A stretch of DNA of 27,975 nucleotides from positions 1 to 27,975 of the forward strand of contig DASVCA010000107.1 of assembly GCA_036381835.1 (NCBI GenBank). Reading direction: 5' to 3'. Within the stretch, counting starts at the first letter, position 1. Every line of letters starts with the position of its first letter. Shown piece after piece: positions 15,801 through 21,817 of the stretch. The DNA is from DASULK01 sp036381835. Its GTDB lineage: Bacteria; Actinomycetota; Actinomycetes; Mycobacteriales; Micromonosporaceae. The notes under the pieces were generated by a model. The model saw only the letters and a list, made by a program, of their open reading frames with translations. It did not search any database and was not told the DNA's origin. The position numbers and the translations under genes are program-made.

Positions 15801-17392
15801 AGGTGGAGGCTATCCGGCTGCTGCTGGGGTTGCCTGACTCGTCGGGTGTGCTGCCGGAGTTGCCGCCGTGGCCGCAGCAGCCGCAGGTCGCGAGGCTGCT
15901 GGGGGTGTCTTCGGGCCGGGTCGCGCAGGTGCTCGGCAAGCAGCGGAAGCGGTGGTGGGGCATCCCGGTGGTACGCAGTGTCCGCCGCCAGATCATCGAG
16001 TTGCTGCGGGACAACGGCCGGGTGATGGGGGTCGGCGAGTTGGCGGCGGCGCTGCTGGCCAGCCGGGGTTCGGCGTATTCGGGTGACGAGTTGCGGGCGG
16101 CGATCGCGCTGGCCGCGGTGCGGGCGGCGGTGGAGGCGGATGTGCTGGCCGGGGAGCCGCGCCTGCTGTTGCGCCGGCATGGTCGGCCGGCGGACGCGGC
16201 GGGTCAGCGGCGGGTGCGCGGCAGTCGGCTGCTGGTCGCTTTGGAGGTGGGTAGCGACGAGGGCCCGGATACGCCGACGGCCCCGGCGATGCTCGACTAC
16301 GCGGATGCGTTGGGTGCCGCCGCCGACCGGTTGGCGGCCAGTGAGGTGTTGCCCAGTTCGGCGACGGTGCTGCGGACGCTTGCGGCGGTGAGTGCGCCGG
16401 GTGGGGCGGCGGATGTGGTCGACGAGCGCCGTCGGGTGCTGTTGGCGGCGGTGGCGTCGGCGAATGCGGCGGCGACGCCGAGGTTTGAGATCTATCCGCT
16501 GGATCTGTCGCCGGTGCGTGCGCTGCGGTTGGCTCAGGCGGGTGTGGTGCCGCCGCAGCGGGGGCCGCAGCGGCGGGGGTTGACGCCGGCGCAGGTGGCT
16601 GAGCGGGTGCGGGCCCGGTTTCCGGAGTTGCCGCCGCTGCCGGATCATCCGCGGTTGCACAAGTTGCTCACCGATGCGGGGTTTGATCTGCGCTGGGACG
16701 GCGACCGGTATGTTCCGCCGGCGCGGCCGAGTTCGTCGTCGATGTCGATCGTGGTGCGTCACCCGTCGGGTTCGGTGCCGCTGAGCCGGTGGGCGGCTAC
16801 GTCGCCGGAGACGCAGGCGGCGTTGCGGGCCGAGGAGCAGTTGACGGGGGCGCGGGTCATGGGTGAGTTTCGGGCGTTGACGGTGCGGTTGTCCCGGTAT
16901 GCGGCGGCTCGGGAGGAGTTGGTGCGCCGGTTCTCGGCTCGGCCGGTGAGTGTGGCGGCCCGGTTTGTGGGGGCGTTGCGGGCTCTGGTGGATGAGCGGC
17001 CGAAGCCGACGTGGGAGACGGTGTTGGCCGCCGATGTGGCCGAGCCGGGTTCACGGGCGGCGATCAAGTTCGGTGAGTTCGTGGAGGCGGCGTGGAAGCG
17101 GGTCGTCCCGGGGTTGCGGGAGGAGTTGCGCCGGGGTGGCGGGCCGGTGTTGCTGCTCGATGCGGGGGTGCTGGCCCGCTACCGGGGGATGGATTTGTTG
17201 TACGCGCTGGCTGATGAGGCCCGGGATGGGGCGGATTCGCTGTGGCTGTTGTGCCCGGTGGAGGATGCCAACCAGCCGCCGAGGTTAGATGACTCGGTGG
17301 TGCGGGTGGGCGACAACGAGTGGGTGGCGTTGCCGGATTCCTGGGTGGCGAACCTGCATCGGAGTGGGACGGCTGTGGGTGGTGTGGCTTAG
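12884..17392 (+). CDS. pglW: PglW-type NERD / pseudokinase / Ser-Thr kinase protein (Pgl, BREX type 2)
   Basis: 1502 residues, the length of PglW, the kinase of the phage growth limitation / BREX type 2 defence system. Residues ~10-130 form a NERD nuclease-like domain (YEVDLLVV, LIEIKS; Glu51, Asp53, Glu66, Lys68). Residues ~240-525 form a kinase-like domain that has lost catalytic motifs (HRALSARSVLV for HRDxKxxN, SDW for DFG). Residues ~557-800 form a complete kinase: GTGSTC loop, Lys589, Glu603, YHRDIKPDN (Asp680, Asn685), FDFS (Asp702) and GTPRYLDP. The C-terminal ~700 residues are helical, with HTH-like stretches (TTVGELLAVANRLAQLRGLG; PQVARLLGVSSGRVAQVLG). ATG 12884 was chosen over an open frame to 12830. 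The partner pglX is 8.2 kb downstream instead of adjacent. The gene ends 3 bases from the convergent sortase stop. An independent PglW-like kinase is the alternative. Confidence 0.88.
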   Translation: MQDGRWTTITPSQFAHEREALAHIQRLLPDAEPYRAWSNFTFTAQTGHPYEVDLLVVGPAGLYLIEIKSLTGRLISSGSNWVLFGPNGATRTFDNPLHLADAKAKRLRSLLEAAARQQGFRKPIPFIKAAVFLAKPGLLVELSEHHLHGVYGPEPEPGQTVGADGGPESGQAHDGPGSRRRVTLPPIWSALISRPPQDERHLVTAELSRALPKLLATVGIARSRRHYQIGAWELEPRPFDVGPTWQDHLARHRELPHEHRRVRIYLVERNAAQAERASIERAARREMLALHGISHPGIVQVDSLESHEAGPALIYRHDRRAMRLDHYLTQYGERLDMLTRLAMIRQVAEAMAYAHGRHLQHRALSARSVLVVPGGRRQGGGEEAAWLNPQLQISDWQAATRAADSVGGSAFQSRVVAASVHAAAHLERSAEAYLAPELSAPNPDPIAMDVFGLGALAYLILTGQPPAAKRGELLSRLATENGLCPSSVVDSMSQFADELVQRATAPLPTERLTSVAEFLGLLELVEDELTAPPPASVHPRPVLPPIDPLEARPGDRVGEWTIRQRLGTGSTCRAFLAHNERTGRAEVLKVALSDEKAARLAQEARVLGPLTDSRVIRLARPEPVEIGGRTVIVLEHAGDLTLARKLRDHGRLTVDELETYSDYLFGALDYLEGEGVYHRDIKPDNIAIRVRPNRTRQLVLFDFSLAGVSVKEISAGTPRYLDPFLGSADRQVYDRHAEWYALAVTLHEMASGELPVWGDGATEPQLTEGPTGLAMEAFDPAIRDGLVEFFLVALHRDVRQRFASLREMRDAWQQVFRRSDAVAPVGTDHPELDADGVDAEVAAAARDEAAARATRATLLEAAGLTPRAVSAAHSLEATTVGELLAVANRLAQLRGLGARTRQELQRRVKEWRARLGERETVAVSAAERRAARDEAAPSAVDADADTDAELLRVGLDSIAALLVPAKSSRNGTEVEAIRLLLGLPDSSGVLPELPPWPQQPQVARLLGVSSGRVAQVLGKQRKRWWGIPVVRSVRRQIIELLRDNGRVMGVGELAAALLASRGSAYSGDELRAAIALAAVRAAVEADVLAGEPRLLLRRHGRPADAAGQRRVRGSRLLVALEVGSDEGPDTPTAPAMLDYADALGAAADRLAASEVLPSSATVLRTLAAVSAPGGAADVVDERRRVLLAAVASANAAATPRFEIYPLDLSPVRALRLAQAGVVPPQRGPQRRGLTPAQVAERVRARFPELPPLPDHPRLHKLLTDAGFDLRWDGDRYVPPARPSSSSMSIVVRHPSGSVPLSRWAATSPETQAALRAEEQLTGARVMGEFRALTVRLSRYAAAREELVRRFSARPVSVAARFVGALRALVDERPKPTWETVLAADVAEPGSRAAIKFGEFVEAAWKRVVPGLREELRRGGGPVLLLDAGVLARYRGMDLLYALADEARDGADSLWLLCPVEDANQPPRLDDSVVRVGDNEWVALPDSWVANLHRSGTAVGGVA

Positions 17393-17395
17393 GGG

Positions 17396-18049
17396 TCAGG
17401 CCGGGACGGCGGTGACGACGAGGTTGTCGCGGTAGTTGCGGGTTTCCCGGTCGAACGGGCCGCTGCAGGTGATGAGGGTGAGCCGGGGTTTTCCGTCGCG
17501 GGCGAAGTAGCGGTCGAGCGGGATGTCGGTTTTCGGGTGCGCTTCGCGGCTGGTCACGCGGTAGGTGCGCGACCGCCCGTCTGTGCCGGTGACGGTGATC
17601 CGGTCGCCGGGTCGTAGTTCGCCTAGCCGGAAGAAGGCACCCGGTCCTTGGCCGGCTCCGTCGAGGTGGCCGGCGATGACGATCGAGCCGGCGGTGGCGT
17701 CGAGTCCCGGCCCGTGCCGGTACCAGCCGACTTCGTCGACGCTGGGCGGCACTTGCAGTTCTCCGGTGTGCTGGTTGACGCCGACGGGGTTGACTGGGGC
17801 GTCGGTGTGGGCGGCGGGGATCCGCAGCCGTACGGGTGCCACTTTGGTTGCCGCGCTCGGCAGGTCGCCGGGTCGGACGGGGATCCGGGTGGGTGTCGGG
17901 GGTGCCCCGGTCGGGGTGGCGGTGGTGGCCTGTCCCGCCGGGTCTTCTTCGAGGGTGCCGGCGGGTGGGCCGGGCCAGAGTGCGAGGACGAGGGTGGCGG
18001 TGCCGGCGGCGAGGGCCGCCGCCGGCACCGCCCAGCCGTGTCGGGTCAC
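17396..18049 (-). CDS. Class F sortase
   Basis: 217 residues. An N-terminal membrane anchor (~7-26) is followed by a Pro/Thr-rich spacer (~40-62) and a sortase beta-barrel from PVRLRIPAAHTDAPV. The catalytic triad is visible: His128 in VIAGHLDG, Cys195 in LTLITCSG and Arg207 in RNYRDNLVV. The shape is typical of actinobacterial class F (previously called E/F) sortases, extracytoplasmic transpeptidases whose substrates are mostly unknown. The GTG start lies 4 bases after the stop of the DUF4397 gene, so the two are one operon and that protein is a natural candidate partner. Confidence 0.93.
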   Translation of the reverse strand: MTRHGWAVPAAALAAGTATLVLALWPGPPAGTLEEDPAGQATTATPTGAPPTPTRIPVRPGDLPSAATKVAPVRLRIPAAHTDAPVNPVGVNQHTGELQVPPSVDEVGWYRHGPGLDATAGSIVIAGHLDGAGQGPGAFFRLGELRPGDRITVTGTDGRSRTYRVTSREAHPKTDIPLDRYFARDGKPRLTLITCSGPFDRETRNYRDNLVVTAVPA

Positions 18050-18053
18050 CGGT

Positions 18054-18890
18054 TCACCCGCGGGCGTTGCGCTGGGCGAGCACGCGTGCGGTGCCGCCGA
18101 TCAGCAGCAGCGCGGCTGTGCCGACGGCCACGTACTGCCAGGTGGCGGGGCCGGCGTTGTCGGCGGCGTGGCCGCCGTTGCCGGCGGGCACGCCGGTGGG
18201 CGCGGACGCGGTTCCGGTGAGGGTCTGCGCGATGAGCGACAGGGTGCCGTCTTGCGCGGAGCCGATCGCGTAGACGATGGTGACGGTCCCTTCGGCCAGG
18301 TCGACTTGTTGGGGGCCGATGACCACGTTGTCGGTGCCGGCGAGGGTGACGTCGGCGGTGATGGTGCCGGCGGGCACGTTCGTCTTCGCCTCGTCGGGGT
18401 TGGTCAGGTTGCTGAAGACGACTGCGCCGTTGGCGCGCACGTCGACGGCCGGGGCTGCGGCGTCGTGGCGGACTATGACGCGTGCCTGGCCGGCGGGCAC
18501 CGGGGTCACGTCGTTGACGTAGGGCGTGATGGTGGGCTGCCCGTCTTCGGTGAGGTGGGCGACGATGCTCAGGTTCTGTCCGCCGGGGACTTGCACGTCG
18601 TCGGCGGTGACGATGGCGTTGCCGACCGGCTCACCGGGCTGGGTGAGGGCGAGGTCGTAGGTGCCTTCGTCCAGGCTGAGCGGCCCGGCCACAGTGCCGG
18701 GTTGGAAGTTGTCGAGGGTTTTCTGCCCGTTGACGTAGACGTCGACGGGTTGTCCGGGTATGCCGTGGACCACGTAGACCTGTGATGCTGCGGCGTGTGC
18801 GGGGCCGGTGCTGAGCGCGCCGACGCCGAGGGTGGTGAGGATGCTGAGCGCGATGACCGCGAGCATCCGCTTGAGTTGGGAAGGTCGCAC
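18054..18890 (-). CDS. DUF4397 domain surface protein with C-terminal membrane anchor
   Basis: 278 residues. A secretion signal (KRMLAVIALSILTTLGVGALSTGPAHA, residues ~9-35) ends in an AHA cleavage motif. The body holds two DUF4397 beta repeats: VYVVHGIPGQPVDVYVNG, and again ARVIVRHDAAAPAVDVRANG. A Gly/Pro-rich spacer leads to a C-terminal helix (YVAVGTAALLLIGGTARVL) and a basic tail QRNARG. The helix and basic tail resemble a sortase substrate anchor, but no LPXTG or LAXTG is visible before it. GTG 18890 was chosen because GGAGGAGATC lies directly upstream. It is co-transcribed with the class F sortase; a pair of this kind is common in Micromonosporaceae (established from memory of the family, not searched). 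Confidence 0.88.
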   Translation of the reverse strand: MRPSQLKRMLAVIALSILTTLGVGALSTGPAHAAASQVYVVHGIPGQPVDVYVNGQKTLDNFQPGTVAGPLSLDEGTYDLALTQPGEPVGNAIVTADDVQVPGGQNLSIVAHLTEDGQPTITPYVNDVTPVPAGQARVIVRHDAAAPAVDVRANGAVVFSNLTNPDEAKTNVPAGTITADVTLAGTDNVVIGPQQVDLAEGTVTIVYAIGSAQDGTLSLIAQTLTGTASAPTGVPAGNGGHAADNAGPATWQYVAVGTAALLLIGGTARVLAQRNARG

Positions 18891-18969
18891 GATCTCCTCC
18901 TGTCGGCGAAACCTGTGGATGTTGCGCGACTTCCCGATGTGGATGCCCGCAAACGGGCGGGTGGGCACG

Positions 18970-19015
18970 GCGAACGCCCCCGATCCCGGGCGGGTTGCGG
19001 ATCGGGGGCGTTCGC
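18970..19015 (-). terminator. Strong hairpin after the DivIVA gene
   Basis: A perfect 17-bp inverted repeat (18970-18986 and 18999-19015) with a 12-base loop, 23 bases beyond the stop of the minus-strand DivIVA-domain gene. It marks the end of the operon that begins near 20690 and separates it from the DUF4397-sortase operon. Confidence 0.75.
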
Positions 19016-19038
19016 GGCCGGTGGGGTTTGTCCCGGGT

Positions 19039-19344
19039 TCACCCGGAGTTGACGGGCCAGGTGACGCAGGGGCGGCGGTTGGCGGGGATGACGATTTCGT
19101 GGCCGGGTGCGGGGGTGTGCCGGGTCTGCCAGTCTTTGAGGGCTTTCTTGATGCGGTCGTTTTCCTGGTTGGCGATGAGTAGTTCGCGGCTCATCAGGGC
19201 GATCTCGTCGGCGAGGGCGTTCATGAACTCGTACACCTCGTCGGGGTCGAGGCCGCGCCAGCGGGTGCGGAATCGGTGGTTGCGGATGAGGGCGGGGGTG
19301 AGGCGCCCGGCGATGCGTAGGGCGGCGGTGCGGGCTCGGTTCAT
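19039..19344 (-). CDS. DivIVA-domain protein, small
   Basis: 101 residues. The core FRTRWRGLDPDEVYEFMNALADEIALMSRELLIANQENDRIKKALKDWQ (read here in parts, residues 25-73) has the DivIVA pattern: a short basic membrane-binding start, the GLDPDEVYEFM motif and a coiled coil. It is much shorter than the polar-growth DivIVA/Wag31, so it is probably an accessory coiled-coil protein. Its ATG overlaps the stop of the binding-protein gene by 4 bases (ATGA), giving translational coupling. Why a DivIVA-like protein is coupled to a transport binding protein is not known. Confidence 0.85.
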   Translation of the reverse strand: MNRARTAALRIAGRLTPALIRNHRFRTRWRGLDPDEVYEFMNALADEIALMSRELLIANQENDRIKKALKDWQTRHTPAPGHEIVIPANRRPCVTWPVNSG

Positions 19345-20369
19345 CGGGTGTGCTCCTGACGGTGGGGTGCGGGTTGGGCGATGTGGTTTCCGGCGGGGCG
19401 GGCGGCCTGGCTGGGGTGGATGACTTGTTCGGGGGTGTAGCCGGGCGGGATCGCCTGGGCGGCTTGCAGGAGTGCGATGGCGCGGGCGATGTGGCCGGGG
19501 CGGATGGCTCCGATGGGTTCGTTGCCGACGTAGGGGGCCATGAGGCGTAGTTCGGCGGCGGCGGTTTCCGGGTCGGCGGTGGGTACGTGGTCGGCGAGGA
19601 TGCGCCCGGCTTCGTCGGGGTGGGCGAGGGCGTAGCGGAGTCCGTCGAGGAGCGCGTCGCGGAAGCGTCGGACGAGGTCGGGGTCGGTGTCGGCGGCGGT
19701 CCAGAGGGCGTTGCCGGGCAGGTCGGTGAGGTAGTCGGAGTATGGGAGGACGGCGACGGGTTCGCCGCTGAGCCGTTCGACGGTGGGTTGGCCGACGACG
19801 AATTGGGCGACGGCGTGGACGTGGGTGGTGGCGAGCAGTCCGGGTAGGGCCTGCGGGCCGGCGTTGATCCATTGCACGGTGGCGGGGTTGATTCCGGCGA
19901 GGTTCGCGTAGGTGGGGAAGAGCATCCGTACGACGCTGGCGGGCAGGTCGGCGATGGTTTTGCCGGCGAGGTCCTTCGGGGTGCGGATGGGGTCGGAGCG
20001 CCGGACCATGATCGCGGCGAGGGTGCGCTGGTGGATGAGGGCGACGGCGCGTACGTCGAGCCGGTTGCGGGTGATTTGCATGAGGCCGCCGGAGAAGTCG
20101 ACGGCGGTGAAGTCGGCTTGGCCGGTGGCGACGTGGTTGACGCCGTCGGTGCCGGTGCCGGGGCGGATCTCGACTTGGATGCCGCGTTGGCGGAAGAAGC
20201 CTTTGGCGTGGGCGACCCACGCGTAGGCGTCGCGGCCGAAGTTGCCGAACGAGGTGAGGTAGACGACCCGGTCGGGTGGCTGGTCGGCGGGGGGTGCGGT
20301 GGTGGTGCCGCAGCCGATGAGGGCGGCGGCGAGTAGGAGGGTGGGGAGGTGGCGGGTGATTTCGGGCAC
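19341..20369 (-). CDS. NMT1/THI5-like ABC transporter substrate-binding lipoprotein
   Basis: 342 residues. A lipoprotein signal with lipobox LIGC (Cys20) leads to a periplasmic-binding-protein type 2 fold of the NMT1 / SsuA-TauA kind: YLTSFGNFGRDAYAWVAHAKGFFRQRGIQVEI, then GTDGVNHVATGQADFTAVD and DLAGKTIADLPAS. Family members bind thiamine precursors, sulfonates or similar small ligands; the ligand here is not apparent. No ATPase or permease gene lies next to it, which is unusual. The GTG start at 20369 follows AAAGGGCTG. The final ~35 residues are a polar tail beyond the normal fold. Confidence 0.87.
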   Translation of the reverse strand: MPEITRHLPTLLLAAALIGCGTTTAPPADQPPDRVVYLTSFGNFGRDAYAWVAHAKGFFRQRGIQVEIRPGTGTDGVNHVATGQADFTAVDFSGGLMQITRNRLDVRAVALIHQRTLAAIMVRRSDPIRTPKDLAGKTIADLPASVVRMLFPTYANLAGINPATVQWINAGPQALPGLLATTHVHAVAQFVVGQPTVERLSGEPVAVLPYSDYLTDLPGNALWTAADTDPDLVRRFRDALLDGLRYALAHPDEAGRILADHVPTADPETAAAELRLMAPYVGNEPIGAIRPGHIARAIALLQAAQAIPPGYTPEQVIHPSQAARPAGNHIAQPAPHRQEHTR

Positions 20370-20420
20370 GGCGAAGCAGCCCTTTCTCGGTGAAGGGTGG
20401 TGGTTGGGGGCTGGCGGGGG

Positions 20421-20690
20421 TCAGTCGCGGGTGTGGGTGACGGTCTGGGCTTTCAGGTAGGCGAGTACGTCGGCGAGGGCGGATCGCGGTATCTGGTCGG
20501 GCCAGGCGATTCGCGGGGTGGGGCGGGGCCGGCTGGGGTCGCAGGCGGTGAAGTCGTCGAGGTGCCGCCAGACGCCGTGGGTGGCGTCCCAGACGAGCGG
20601 TACGGTGCAGCCGCAGCGCTCGGGTGGGGGCGCGTTGGGCGGGTCTGTGTCGGGGTGGGCTGGTCCGGGTTGCGGGTGCGGGTGCTGCAT
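20421..20690 (-). CDS. Small hypothetical protein (89 residues)
   Basis: The start at ATG 20690 is fixed by GCAGGAGGCC immediately upstream; the open frame continues further but is low in coding character there. The N-terminal third is Pro/His-rich. A CGC motif (ERCGCTVPLVWDATHGVWRHLDDFTAC) could bind metal or form a disulfide, and the C-terminal helix is SALADVLAYLKAQTV. No family is recognised. It is the first gene of the operon with the NMT1-type lipoprotein (51-base gap) and the DivIVA-domain protein. Confidence 0.6.
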   Translation of the reverse strand: MQHPHPQPGPAHPDTDPPNAPPPERCGCTVPLVWDATHGVWRHLDDFTACDPSRPRPTPRIAWPDQIPRSALADVLAYLKAQTVTHTRD

Positions 20691-20723
20691 GGCCTCCTGC
20701 CTGGGGTATGTCGGGTGGTGGAT

Positions 20724-20773
20724 GGGCGGGCGCGTCCCGTGGTTTGTGGCGCGGTGGTGGGACGCGCCCGCCC
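20724..20773 (-). repeat. 15-bp perfect inverted repeat upstream of the small protein gene
   Basis: GGGCGGGCGCGTCCC at 20724-20738 pairs with 20759-20773 across 20 bases. It lies in the probable 5' leader of the minus-strand operon, 34 bases before its ATG. It could be a leader hairpin affecting transcription or a protein-binding dyad; the sequence does not decide. Confidence 0.5.
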
Positions 20774-20883
20774 GCCCCACCGCCGCAGCCTCGTTCGGCG
20801 GTACGGCAGCGGAGCTGCACTGGGGGTCGGGGCAGGCACCCCTCACTCACCTGCCCCGACCTGGGGAGAAGAGTCCTCATCGG

Positions 20884-20995
20884 TGCCACGCGAGGAGTGA
20901 CTCGGCTTAACCATATATGGGTAAGTAACAGCGCGCAACACCCGGTTGCTCCCCACGTGCACGCCGTGATCGAATGGCGCTGCCACGCGAGGAGT
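20884..20995 (+). repeat. 15-bp direct repeat upstream of the GntR gene
   Basis: TGCCACGCGAGGAGT occurs at 20884-20898 and again at 20981-20995, offset 97 bases. The second copy provides the GAGGAG ribosome site for the GntR ATG at 21000. The first copy is followed at once by the 20-bp inverted repeat at 20906-20925. It suggests a local duplication of the leader. Confidence 0.55.
20906..20925. promoter_or_regulatory. Candidate GntR operator (20-bp inverted repeat)
   Basis: Positions 20906-20925 read as a 20-bp dyad with a single mismatched pair around the perfect core CCATATATGG (20911-20920). This AT-rich island stands out in a GC-rich region, 75-94 bases upstream of the GntR start and within the divergent intergenic space. 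Autoregulation by the adjacent GntR protein is a natural reading, but binding is inferred. Confidence 0.5.
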
Positions 20996-20999
20996 CTCG

Positions 21000-21245
21000 A
21001 TGCCAACTGCTACCTACATCAGAATCGCCGACAAGATCATCGAAGACATTCGAAGCGGGAGGATCCAGCCTGGCGACCAACTCCCCTCGATCGCCGCACT
21101 GTCAGCACAGTTCGGCGTTAGCACCTCAACGATCCAGTTGGTAAACGTGCGGCTGGAAGCGCTGCGAGTGATCCTCAAGCAACAGGGGAAGGGGATCTTC
21201 GTCAACGACCCCAAACGGTGGATGCGCGAGCCAGAGGAGGAGTAG
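21000..21245 (+). CDS. Minimal GntR-family regulator (DNA-binding domain only)
   Basis: 81 residues comprising little more than a GntR winged HTH: YIRIADKIIEDIRSGRIQPGDQLPSIAALSAQFGVSTSTIQLVNVRLEALRVI (residues ~6-58, read in parts) and the wing QGKGIFVND. The usual family wording would be TVxRALxxL; here STIQLVNVRLEAL is a variant recognition helix. No effector domain is present, so it may act with another partner or constitutively, as small GntR proteins of mobile elements do. GAGGAG at 20989-20994 precedes the ATG. It is the first plus-strand gene after pglW, divergent from the 20690 operon. Confidence 0.88.
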   Translation: MPTATYIRIADKIIEDIRSGRIQPGDQLPSIAALSAQFGVSTSTIQLVNVRLEALRVILKQQGKGIFVNDPKRWMREPEEE

Positions 21246-21277
21246 CGAGCACCCAACGTAGTCGATGCCGCTCCCCA

Positions 21278-21366
21278 TACGCGCCGCCTCACGTAGCCGG
21301 GTCAGCCGCTTGAGGCCCTGAGCCGAAGGTCAACCGCGCAGGCACGACGCTCAGGTCAGCATGGTC
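21278..21366 (+). repeat. 89-bp direct repeat, copy A
   Basis: Copy A of an imperfect direct repeat, with copy B at 21636-21724; both are 89 bases with no gap between them, about 15 substitutions by eye. The stretch CAGCCGCTTGAGGCCCTGAG is identical in both. Within each copy CCTGAG can pair with a downstream CTCAGG (copy A) or CTCGGG (copy B, via a G-U pair), so a folded RNA is conceivable. It lies just after the GntR gene. Confidence 0.7.
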
Positions 21367-21480
21367 GGCCCAGGCAGTAGTCGAAACGCAGCAATCTCGT
21401 AGATGCGCGCACGGGGCAGCGTTCTCGACTGCTGGTTGCTATCGTCGCTGGCGGCGTACCTCCCCATACGCCACCAGGCT

Positions 21481-21516
21481 GACCGCCCCGTCCATCGGTC
21501 CGGGGCGGTCGCTTTT
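21481..21516 (+). terminator. Rho-independent terminator with T tract
   Basis: GACCGCCCCG at 21481-21490 pairs perfectly with 21501-21510 across a 10-base loop and is followed by GCTTTTCC. It is the only hairpin in the window with a clear plus-strand T run. It lies in the 269-base segment between the two 89-bp repeats, 236 bases after the GntR stop, so an untranslated transcript may end here. Confidence 0.7.
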
Positions 21517-21635
21517 CCAGTAACTGATGTCCATCGCGGGCACGTTGCATACCAGCGGCCTGCGCAGCACGTTCTGGACCCTCGGCGTGAGCAGCGCAAG
21601 CATCTCTTGGCTTGATCTTTAAACCGTGCGCTGTT

Positions 21636-21724
21636 TACGCGCCGCCTCACGTCACCGGGCCAGCCGCTTGAGGCCCTGAGGCGAGGGTCAACCGTGCGGA
21701 CACGACACTCGGGTGAGCGCGGTC
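21636..21724 (+). repeat. 89-bp direct repeat, copy B
   Basis: Second copy of the repeat at 21278-21366, offset 358 bases. It ends ~94 bases before the glycosyltransferase ATG, so it may be part of that gene's leader or promoter. The gene-free stretch 21246-21817 therefore consists of copy A, a segment with a terminator, and copy B; I see no coding region, tRNA or integrase in it. Confidence 0.7.
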
Positions 21725-21817
21725 AATTCTGGTACGGGCAGTGGCCCAGGTAGCGGGCAGATATGCCTATGCACCGATATTCGCGATACTGAAAACGTAC
21801 GCCGATACCGTGATGGG

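Noticed and set aside
12701..16762. A 1353-codon open frame on the minus strand across pglW
   Set aside because: Its product is Arg/Pro/Gln-rich with no domain pattern, and it is antisense to a gene with clear kinase motifs. Long antisense frames are an artefact of high GC.
19039..21006. A 655-codon minus-strand frame whose end equals the DivIVA-domain protein
   Set aside because: Only the last 101 codons look like protein; the rest is Arg/Pro/His-rich and overlaps the binding-lipoprotein gene in another frame. The ATG at 19344 with a 4-base overlap is the natural start.
20691..21817. An integrative element or prophage remnant around the GntR gene and 89-bp repeats
   Set aside because: No integrase, transposase, tRNA or attachment-site pair was found; the repeats alone are not enough to call a mobile element.
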